From assembly GCA_047621345.1 (NCBI GenBank), contig JBLHLW010000016.1:1-64000 (forward strand): a stretch of 64,000 nucleotides of DNA, in the 5' to 3' direction. The stretch comes from Actimicrobium sp047621345 (GTDB lineage Bacteria; Pseudomonadota; Gammaproteobacteria; Burkholderiales; Burkholderiaceae_D). The translations under genes and the position numbers were made by a program. Shown here piece after piece: positions 1 to 6,393 of this stretch. The notes under the pieces were generated by a model, which made no database searches, had not been told where the DNA came from, and saw nothing but the letters and a program-made list of their open reading frames with translations. The first letter of the stretch is position 1, and each line of letters begins with the position of its first letter.

Positions 1-35
1 AAATGCAGTCCCCTCAGTAAATACTCGTCGTTCCG

Positions 36-361
36 TAGGGTGGGCACAGGGTCATCGTGCCCACGCGAATGCACCATCGATGCTGGAGTTGGCCGACATT
101 GTTTGTTCGCGCGCGTGGGCACAAAAAGCTGTGCCCACCCTACATAATCGTCGTGCCGTAGGGTGGGCACGGGGTCATCGTGCCCACGCGAATGCACCAT
201 CGATGCTGGAGTTGGCCGACATTGTTTGTTCGCGTGCGTGGGCACAAAAAGCTGTGCCCACCCTACAAAATCGTCGTGCCCACGCGAATGCACCATCGAT
301 GCTGGAGTTGGCCGGCATTGTTTGTCCGCGCGCGTGGGCACAAAAGGCGGTGCCCACCCAA
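36..361. repeat. Tandem array of GTGGGCAC hairpin repeats
   Basis: Three imperfect copies of a longer unit begin at about 60, 183 and 279 (offsets 123 and 96 bases). Each carries a conserved core (gaatgcaccatcgatgctgg and onward) followed by a palindrome in which GCGTGGGCAC faces GTGCCCACCCTAC. The same palindrome recurs at about 11630, 23270, 37570-37685 and 42725, always between genes. The arms can form stable hairpins, so the array may also end transcription of the minus-strand TonB operon. Open frames across it merely reflect the repeat and show no independent coding evidence. Confidence 0.85.
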
Positions 362-389
362 CTTGCCACGCGTCATTTGACGCACGTCG

Positions 390-1622
390 TCAATTCATCG
401 GCGTTGTGGTCTGCACCAGCCACAAGCCTGCCAGATCGGCAGCACCGTCGGTGCCCTTGACGGATTTGAAGGCCTTGGCTGCCAGGTCTTTTTTGCCCGC
501 GCTGGCGTAAGCCACACCGAGATGCAGACGCGCATCGTCCAGACGTTTCAGGTTGCCCTTCTTGATGCCGCCCTCGATCAGCGCCAGACCCTTGTCGGCC
601 TGTCCGGCAGCGACCAGCGCAAAGCCGACGTTGACCATATCCGTGCCATCCTTGCTGGCTAAGGCCGCCGCTTCGGCCGCCGCAAAACCGGCGGTTTCTG
701 CAACGGCATTTCTGTTAGCCAGATCCAGCAAGCGCTTCTGGCGCGGCGCTTCGGCACCCAGGCCGAGGATGCCGGCTTTGAATCCCATGTCGGCGATTTT
801 CTTGCCTTCGGCAGCGTAGCCAGCTTGCAGCGCCAGTTGTGACATCTCCATATAGTCACCCGCAGTCTTGAGCAGGCCACCTGCCAATCGCAAACGGAAT
901 ACATCCAGCGCGAAGCGATCCGAAAAGCCTTTCTTGCTGGCCAGTCGGTTGACCAGTTCGGCCCAGTACTGCTTTTTCGGGTAGGCGCGCACCAGCTTTT
1001 CCATGGCCTGGACGTAGGCCGCACTATCGTTTTGCTTGAGCGCGGTACTGACCAGCAACTGGTAGGTTTCTTCGGCTGGCGTACGGCCGGCTTTTTCGTC
1101 GGCAGCAATGGTGGTCTGCAATTCTTTTTGCGCCTTGGCGAAATCGTTGTTCAGGAAGTAGGTTTGTGCCAGCAAGCCGCGCACTTGTGAATCGGTACCG
1201 CCTTCCTTGATGTAGCGCTGAATCCAGACCTGCGACTTCGCATAATCCTGAGCACGGTAATACAGGATCGCCAGCGCCTGCATCAGCTTGACGTTGTCGC
1301 CGGCGGGCATCTTGCCGGAATTGATCGCTGCTTCGTAGGACTTGGCCGCTGTGGCGTTGTCGCCCGCGCCTTGCGCCGCCGCACCGCGCATGCGGTCCAG
1401 CGTCAGTTGCTCTGCCGGATTTTTTGCGCCTATGCGATCCGCATCACGTACCTTGGCAAGAGCTTCTTTATAACGCTGCGCACGCATCATGTCCTGCGCT
1501 TGTTGCAGCGGTTTGCCGAGTTCGGCACGGATGGTTTCCTGCGCGTGCGTCAGTGGTGTGACGCCAATGGCGACAAGCAAAACGGCAAGGCGGGTGAGGC
1601 GAGTGAAGCGAAATCGGGACAT
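390..1622 (-). CDS. Exported TPR-repeat protein of the TonB operon
   Basis: A 410-residue protein with an N-terminal signal peptide (basic start, hydrophobic core, cleavage near THAQ at about residue 28). Alanine-rich helical TPR-like repeats follow from about residue 40 to the end. It is the last gene of the minus-strand tonB-exbB-exbD-exbD operon, 77 bases after the second exbD. TPR proteins in this position are known from other TonB systems with two ExbD genes, where they are thought to sit in the periplasm and support the TonB complex. The ATG at 1622 is chosen because AGAAAGG precedes it; an in-frame start 8 codons upstream would spoil the signal peptide. The TPR assignment is from repeat pattern only, and the role is inferred from position. 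Confidence 0.8.
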   Translation of the reverse strand: MSRFRFTRLTRLAVLLVAIGVTPLTHAQETIRAELGKPLQQAQDMMRAQRYKEALAKVRDADRIGAKNPAEQLTLDRMRGAAAQGAGDNATAAKSYEAAINSGKMPAGDNVKLMQALAILYYRAQDYAKSQVWIQRYIKEGGTDSQVRGLLAQTYFLNNDFAKAQKELQTTIAADEKAGRTPAEETYQLLVSTALKQNDSAAYVQAMEKLVRAYPKKQYWAELVNRLASKKGFSDRFALDVFRLRLAGGLLKTAGDYMEMSQLALQAGYAAEGKKIADMGFKAGILGLGAEAPRQKRLLDLANRNAVAETAGFAAAEAAALASKDGTDMVNVGFALVAAGQADKGLALIEGGIKKGNLKRLDDARLHLGVAYASAGKKDLAAKAFKSVKGTDGAADLAGLWLVQTTTPMN

Positions 1623-1699
1623 GGTGAAACCTTTCTGACAGGCCAAGCAAAAACGGCAGAGGAAGACCCCTGCCGTGTAATCAACTAACGTGCTGCGTG

Positions 1700-2125
1700 T
1701 TATTGCAGGAACTGCTCATTGCCGACCATGCCGATCTTGGTCACGCCAAGTCGCTGTGCCGATGCCATGACCGCAGCAACCGATTTGTACGGCACCAGCT
1801 TGTTCGGACGCAGGTGCACTTCCGGCTGCGTTGGCGTATTGGCGACCGCCTGCAACTTCGCTTCCAGCGTGGCGCGATCCGGTATCACGACACCATCCCA
1901 CAAGACCGTACCGTCAAAGTCGACATCAACAGTGACGACCACCGGCGGTGCCGTCTGTGGTGGCGGCGTGCCAGATGGCATGTTCAGATTGATCGCATGA
2001 TTCTGGATCGGAATCGTGATGATCAGCATGATGATCAATACCAGCATGACGTCGATCAATGGCGTCATGTTCATTTCGATCATCGGCTCGTCTTCACCGC
2101 CGCTTGATCCCATATTCATTCCCAT
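1700..2125 (-). CDS. exbD: ExbD/TolR-family biopolymer transport protein (second copy)
   Basis: A 141-residue ExbD-type protein: short cytoplasmic N-terminus, one membrane helix (about residues 20-42) containing the conserved Asp in the TPLIDVMLVL motif that couples proton flow to TonB, then a periplasmic domain. It is the second of two adjacent exbD genes, 28 bases after the first. The two differ clearly in the periplasmic domain (this one has a Pro-rich insert, PSGTPPPQTAPP), so this is an old duplication or a heteromeric pair. TonB systems with two ExbD proteins are known in xanthomonads and other Proteobacteria, where the second ExbD can be needed for only some substrates. Confidence 0.93.
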   Translation of the reverse strand: MGMNMGSSGGEDEPMIEMNMTPLIDVMLVLIIMLIITIPIQNHAINLNMPSGTPPPQTAPPVVVTVDVDFDGTVLWDGVVIPDRATLEAKLQAVANTPTQPEVHLRPNKLVPYKSVAAVMASAQRLGVTKIGMVGNEQFLQ

Positions 2126-2153
2126 CGCTTACTCCTCGTTGGCGGGTTGTCGA

Positions 2154-2582
2154 TTAGCTGCGCGGTGGCGGTTCGGTAATGAACCCCACCTTGACGATGC
2201 CGGCCCGTTGCGCTGTCAGGATCACCTTGCCGATGTACTCGTAGCGGGTGTTCTGGTCGCCACGAATATGCAGTTCCGGCTGTGGTTTCATGACGGCGAC
2301 CACTTTCAGACGTGCCAGCAGGGCGGTCGTATCCGCCACCGGTTGCTCGTTCCAGAACATGTCGCCATCCTTGTTGACGGCCAGATTGATGTTCTCTGGC
2401 TTGGTCTGGTAAGGCATGTTGACTTCGGACGGCAGTTTGACTTGCACGGTATGCGTTACCACTGGAATCGTGATCAGAAAAATGATCAGCAGGACCAACA
2501 TGACGTCGACCAGCGGCGTCGTGTTGATCGTGGCGATCACCTCGTCTTCATCACTATCCGAAGAGCCGAGATTCATCGCCAT
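2154..2582 (-). CDS. exbD: ExbD/TolR-family biopolymer transport protein (first copy)
   Basis: A 142-residue protein with an acidic N-terminus (SSDSDEDE), a single membrane helix with the essential Asp in TTPLVDVMLVLL, and a C-terminal periplasmic domain. It follows exbB by only 3 bases, so the two are almost certainly translated together. With ExbB it forms the inner-membrane proton channel that drives TonB. The ATG at 2582 is the natural start; the acidic N-terminus followed directly by the helix is normal for the family. Confidence 0.94.
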   Translation of the reverse strand: MAMNLGSSDSDEDEVIATINTTPLVDVMLVLLIIFLITIPVVTHTVQVKLPSEVNMPYQTKPENINLAVNKDGDMFWNEQPVADTTALLARLKVVAVMKPQPELHIRGDQNTRYEYIGKVILTAQRAGIVKVGFITEPPPRS

Positions 2583-2585
2583 CGA

Positions 2586-3485
2586 TTAGCCTTTTTTGTT
2601 TGCGGTCGACATCACACCCGACAGCAGGACCGAATGCAGGTCGGAGCTGAAGGTACGGACATTTTCCATTGCCGTCTTGTTGCGACGGACCAGGAAGTTA
2701 TAACCCAGAACGGCTGGCACGGCGACACCCAGACCAATGGCTGTCATGATCAGCGCTTCACCAACCGGACCGGCCACCTTGTCGATCGAGGCCTGACCAG
2801 CGATACCGATGGCGGTCAGGGCGTTGTAGATACCCCAGACGGTGCCGAACAGACCGACGAATGGCGCGGTCGAACCGACGGTGGCGAGCAAGGCCAAGCC
2901 ATCTTGCAGACGGCTCTGGACTTTTTCAACGGCGCGCTGGATGGACATCGTGACCCAGGTATTGAGGTCGATGTGTTCCAGTAGTGCGCCTTCCTTGTGC
3001 TCGGTTGACTTGATCCCGGTTTCGGCAATGAAGCGGAACGGACTGCCTTCTTTCAGTGACAAGGTGCCGGCTTCGACCGTCTTGGCATCCCAGAATTTCT
3101 TGCCGGCTTCAGCCGCCTGGCCGCCCAGTTTGACCTGGTCGATCAGCTTGGTGATGATGACGTACCAGCTGCTCATCGACATCAGAACCAGAATAACGAG
3201 TGTGCCGCGGGCAACGATGTCGCCGCCTTTCCAGAGGGCGTCAAGGCCGTACGGATTCTCGACTTTTTCGGTCGTCGGCGCGATCGATGCGGTGGCTGTG
3301 CCAGCTGCAGGATCGGCCATCGGCGCGGCAGTCGGGGAGGCCGCTTCTGTGGTGGCCTGAGCCAGTATGATGATGGGCGCCGATTCAGCGGCAAGCGCCG
3401 TTTGCGGTGCCAGCAGGGCGGCGGCGGAAGAGACAGAAATCAATAGCGCTGCAGCAAAAGCAGACAGACGGGGTGATAAAAACAT
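2586..3485 (-). CDS. exbB: ExbB/TolQ/MotA-family proton channel protein with long N-terminal extension
   Basis: A 299-residue ExbB. The C-terminal 210 residues carry the three membrane helices and the conserved MotA/TolQ/ExbB core (LATVGSTAPFVGLFGTVWGI near residue 200, then GPVGEALIMTAIGLGVAVPA). The first about 80 residues are an added signal-peptide-like segment (cleavage near ALAAES, about residue 33) plus an Ala/Pro/Thr-rich linker, as in the longer ExbB proteins of many Proteobacteria. The ATG at 3485 is chosen because GGAG lies 5 to 8 bases before it; a start 16 codons upstream has no ribosome site. It lies between tonB and exbD in one operon. Confidence 0.94.
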   Translation of the reverse strand: MFLSPRLSAFAAALLISVSSAAALLAPQTALAAESAPIIILAQATTEAASPTAAPMADPAAGTATASIAPTTEKVENPYGLDALWKGGDIVARGTLVILVLMSMSSWYVIITKLIDQVKLGGQAAEAGKKFWDAKTVEAGTLSLKEGSPFRFIAETGIKSTEHKEGALLEHIDLNTWVTMSIQRAVEKVQSRLQDGLALLATVGSTAPFVGLFGTVWGIYNALTAIGIAGQASIDKVAGPVGEALIMTAIGLGVAVPAVLGYNFLVRRNKTAMENVRTFSSDLHSVLLSGVMSTANKKG

Positions 3486-3571
3486 GCTTTCTCCAATTTT
3501 AATAAACGGGTACGTCGTTTTAATGTGATCCAACCAGACTGCAGCGATTGGCAGAGCTTTATCGGGCGTTA

Positions 3572-4243
3572 CTAATTATCGAGCTTCCACACATATTCCA
3601 CCGAAAACGTGGATTGCACTGCCTTGCCATCCTGTGTACCTGGATTGAACTTGCAGCGGCTCAAGCCAGAAACAGCCGCACGATCCAGATTGCGCGACCC
3701 GCTGGTTTTCTTGATTTTTGCATCAACGAGCTGGCCGGTTGGGCTCACCGTGAATTCGACCCGCGTCACACCAGTTTCCTCGGCGATCAGCGAAGCGCGC
3801 GGATAGTCAGGTTTGCAGCTGTTCAAATCGTTGATGCCTGCCACCACGACCGGCGGTGCTGCCGGGGCAGGCGTTGGCGCAGGAGGCGCTGCGACCGGCG
3901 CTCTTGGCACCGGCATCACCGGGTTGTCCGGCTTCACGGTCGAGACGGCGACAATCGCATTGACGGGCGGCGGCGTACTGACCTGAATCTCAGGCGGCGG
4001 AATGAACGGTGGAGGCGGTGCGACCATTTTAGGTGGCGGCGGTGGGGGCGGTAAATCTGGCGGGGGTGGTGGCGGCTTGATCTCTTCGATCAGCTTGGTT
4101 TCCACCGGCTGGGTGATGACTTCGACGGCCTTGCGGGCCAGCCCTGAGACCAGGGCATAAACGATCAACAAGTGCAGAAGTATGACGGCCGCGAGACCAC
4201 CAAATTTTTTCGCGGGGTTATGTTCTTTCTGCGAGAAATCCAT
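3572..4243 (-). CDS. tonB: TonB energy-transducing protein
   Basis: A 223-residue TonB: short cytoplasmic tail, one membrane anchor (about residues 15-37), a long proline-rich periplasmic spacer (runs of P with K/E, about 52-140), and a C-terminal TonB domain with YPRASLIAEETGVTRVEFTV near residue 150. It transmits proton-motive force from ExbB/ExbD to outer-membrane receptors. It is the first gene of the operon and has a good promoter about 105 bases upstream. The TonB-dependent receptor at 6394-9246 is the nearest candidate client, but TonB usually serves many receptors. Confidence 0.95.
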   Translation of the reverse strand: MDFSQKEHNPAKKFGGLAAVILLHLLIVYALVSGLARKAVEVITQPVETKLIEEIKPPPPPPDLPPPPPPPKMVAPPPPFIPPPEIQVSTPPPVNAIVAVSTVKPDNPVMPVPRAPVAAPPAPTPAPAAPPVVVAGINDLNSCKPDYPRASLIAEETGVTRVEFTVSPTGQLVDAKIKKTSGSRNLDRAAVSGLSRCKFNPGTQDGKAVQSTFSVEYVWKLDN

Positions 4244-4347
4244 GCCTTAACTCCTCCATTACCAAACCATTTTTTTCATCTCGAAACCCGGTAGGGTTGC
4301 ATTCTGATCCAGAGGCCGCAGGCATCGTGCAGTCTGGCCAAGGCAGG

Positions 4348-4375
4348 ATTATACATAGCTGCGTTCTCGTGGCAA
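4348..4375 (-). promoter_or_regulatory. Sigma-70 type promoter of the tonB operon
   Basis: On the minus strand a perfect -10 box TATAAT (4353 to 4348) lies 16 bases after TTGCCA (4375 to 4370), one base off the -35 consensus. Transcription would start near 4341, about 100 bases before the tonB ATG at 4243. I looked for a Fur box in this leader and saw no convincing 19-base match. Confidence 0.65.
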
Positions 4376-4686
4376 TGAAAATATAATCCCCATTTAATCA
4401 AGGAGATAGCGGTGTTTTTTTAAGTTGCATGACACTTGCATAGACCAAATTTATTCTTTGAAACATTTATTTCAGTACATTATTTCGTGAAACGGAGCTC
4501 TCAGCCGCGCAGACGGGGGCGATACGCTGGGAAAGCGAATTTTACGTGCTGGTTGGCGAAGGTTACTGGGCAGTATGGTGGGGTCGAGATGCGGGCTTGT
4601 GAAGGGCGCGACAGACCTTCGAACAAATTTATTAAAGGCATTCTTCTAATCCTGCGCAGGGCGACTTTTCGGGAGGCCCCATCTTG
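4376..4686. other. Intergenic stretch between hipA-like gene and tonB promoter
   Basis: About 310 bases downstream of the HipA-like gene and upstream of the tonB promoter. The part near 4380-4500 is AT-rich; the rest has ordinary composition. I see no convincing gene, terminator or repeat. Open frames here run into the HipA-like gene on the opposite strand and are shadows. Confidence 0.5.
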
Positions 4687-6045
4687 CTACCGCATCATCG
4701 GTGCAGCATCGTCCAGATGCCTTCGTGCTATCGCTTTGAAGTCATCGGAAACCCTGTCGTCGGCAAGTACGGCCCTCCAGAACTGGCCGGCCAGCATCGC
4801 GGCGCGCGGCAGTTGTTGCAGATTCAGTTTGTCCATTGCGTCGAGAGACAGTCGTCGATCAACGACTTCACCTTGCATGTTTGGCCGATAGAGCATCGGT
4901 AGCATGTCGTAGCAGGGCAGCAAGGAAAACTGCGGCCCGGGACGCCAGCTCAACGAGAGATTTCCCTGATGCCTGTCGGTATTGCCGATGAGTGCGCCGT
5001 ACAGGTCCAGCAACTGGATAACGCCGAGATCGGATGGCGTTAATTGGCGCTGGTTACAGAGCAAGCCTGCCACGGTGGACCACGATTTATCGAGCGCGCC
5101 GGTTTCTCCTGCCAGGCTGGCCAATGACAGCATCGGGAGTCGGCCTTGAAGTCCCTGCCGGTCAAATCGGGTCGATTCCAGAAACACCCGATTTTGCGAT
5201 ATCAGGAGTTCCGACTTCGCGGCCGCAATACCGTTGAGTTCGAGCGTTGTCAGCGCATGGTGTTCGGCAATCAGGAGGTCCCCCCATCGCCGCCCGCCTG
5301 GCGTGTCGATTCCCGCTGAAAATTTGACGATGACATGGCGGGCAGGTTGGTCCGCTGCATCGCCTGAGATCGTGGCGAGAAATTTAGGTTGCTCACCGCC
5401 GGCGGAAGATCCGGGCAAATCCCCCCGCAAGGCCCGTCCGGCAAGCTCCGGGTAGCGAATACATCGATCGGTTTTGGGAATGATGTCCTGCGCATTCTTC
5501 GCGAGATCCTGACGGTGACGACGATAGGACTCATTGCCGACGAGTAGATCGCCCACGCCATTGTTGCCGCGACGCGCAAGATAATAGAGCACATCATCAT
5601 CGCTCCACATCAACACATCCATCGGTAGATCCAGATCGGCATGTTCTTTCGGCACCGTCCGGCCTAAAAAACCTTGTGGCCGCAGATCCTGAAGAAAATA
5701 GGGCAACCCTTCGCACAGGGTGATGGCAGCACTTTCGCTCAATTGAACCGCATACCAGTGTCCGGCGAGGACGATCAAGTTGCAGAAATGGTCAGTGGCA
5801 CCCATTGCATCGATGCGATAGACAGGCAATGTACTTCCAAGGTCACGCACAGGGCGACTCAAGCCGTATTTGGTCGACCGTGCAGCGCCCAGTACGCAGA
5901 TGTCATTGCCCGCCGCCGGCCAGAGTCGTGAGAACGTCGGCTGGCTGATGCCCAATTCGGACGACAGCGTTTTTGCATCTGCCGGCTGGCGTGTCAAGAG
6001 GCGGCGAAGCGTCGCTATTTTGTCGTCAATTTTAATTTTTTTCAT
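4687..6045 (-). CDS. HipA-family serine/threonine kinase with N-terminal helix-turn-helix (YjjJ-like)
   Basis: A 452-residue protein. Residues about 8-42 look like a helix-turn-helix (LGISQPTFSRL). The C-terminal half has HipA kinase features: the glycine-rich SSAGGEQPKF (213-222), the VKFS lysine strand (Lys241), the catalytic loop GNTDRHQGN (354-362; Asp357) and the metal-binding YDMLP (379-383). HipA kinases phosphorylate targets such as GltX and are normally paired with a separate HipB antitoxin. No HipB gene lies on either side, and the HTH is fused as in E. coli YjjJ. All key kinase residues are present, so it may be active. The leader carries TGAATAGATA repeats that could be its own operator. 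Which substrate it uses, and whether it is toxic, cannot be told. Confidence 0.85.
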   Translation of the reverse strand: MKKIKIDDKIATLRRLLTRQPADAKTLSSELGISQPTFSRLWPAAGNDICVLGAARSTKYGLSRPVRDLGSTLPVYRIDAMGATDHFCNLIVLAGHWYAVQLSESAAITLCEGLPYFLQDLRPQGFLGRTVPKEHADLDLPMDVLMWSDDDVLYYLARRGNNGVGDLLVGNESYRRHRQDLAKNAQDIIPKTDRCIRYPELAGRALRGDLPGSSAGGEQPKFLATISGDAADQPARHVIVKFSAGIDTPGGRRWGDLLIAEHHALTTLELNGIAAAKSELLISQNRVFLESTRFDRQGLQGRLPMLSLASLAGETGALDKSWSTVAGLLCNQRQLTPSDLGVIQLLDLYGALIGNTDRHQGNLSLSWRPGPQFSLLPCYDMLPMLYRPNMQGEVVDRRLSLDAMDKLNLQQLPRAAMLAGQFWRAVLADDRVSDDFKAIARRHLDDAAPMMR

Positions 6046-6051
6046 AAAGGA

Positions 6052-6128
6052 TGAATAGATAAAAAATAGACTTCTTTAGTCGTGAGTAGACCTTATTTGA
6101 CCATAAATGAATGAATTTTGAATAGATA
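6052..6128. promoter_or_regulatory. Direct repeats in the leader of the HipA-like gene
   Basis: The ten bases TGAATAGATA occur exactly at 6052-6061 and 6119-6128. Weaker versions lie between them at 6063-6072 (AAAATAGACT) and 6083-6092 (TGAGTAGACC). The stretch is much richer in A/T than its neighbours and lies immediately before the HTH-HipA start at 6045. Repeated sites in front of a gene with its own DNA-binding domain suggest autoregulation; this is inference. Confidence 0.4.
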
Positions 6129-6300
6129 TTATTGTATTGAAGGCGCTAACGCGAGACGGCCAGCGGCGGCCGTTGGCGTGGCTTTGGAGAGGCGGGAACG
6201 AGCAGGATGCAGGGAGGTCAGACTAGTCGCACGCACCGTGCAGCAGGCAAGTGTCGAACGGACGTTGCTCAAGGCACACCGCGTCCCTGCCGGCACAACG

Positions 6301-6326
6301 AAAAAACCCGGGAACAAGTCCCGGGT
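6301..6326 (-). terminator. Rho-independent terminator after the TonB-dependent receptor
   Basis: On the minus strand, ACCCGGGA and TCCCGGGT form a perfect 8-base stem with a 5-base loop (6306-6326), followed by a T run from the A tract at 6301-6306. It lies about 70 bases after the receptor stop codon. The remaining bases between 6129 and 6393 show no gene that I can support. Confidence 0.85.
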
Positions 6327-6393
6327 CAAGGTGCTACTGGTATCAGTTTCCTGCCGTTTCCGGCTGGGTTGCTGACTTATTTTTTATGCTGCA

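Noticed and set aside
1..361. CRISPR array
   Set aside because: The repeat is palindromic, copies are few and unevenly spaced (123 and 96 bases), spacers are not unique and no cas gene is present.
80..510. Three overlapping plus-strand frames and one minus-strand frame with repeated peptides in the first 500 bases
   Set aside because: They follow the DNA repeat and end in the TPR gene region; no ribosome site, no homology, and the frames change at each repeat.
2016..2984. Long plus-strand frame (322 codons) opposite exbD and exbB
   Set aside because: It is the complement of two well supported genes, with His/Asp/Arg-rich composition typical of shadow frames.
4244..4350. Fur box upstream of tonB
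   Set aside because: AT-rich sequence is present but no good match to the 19-base Fur consensus.
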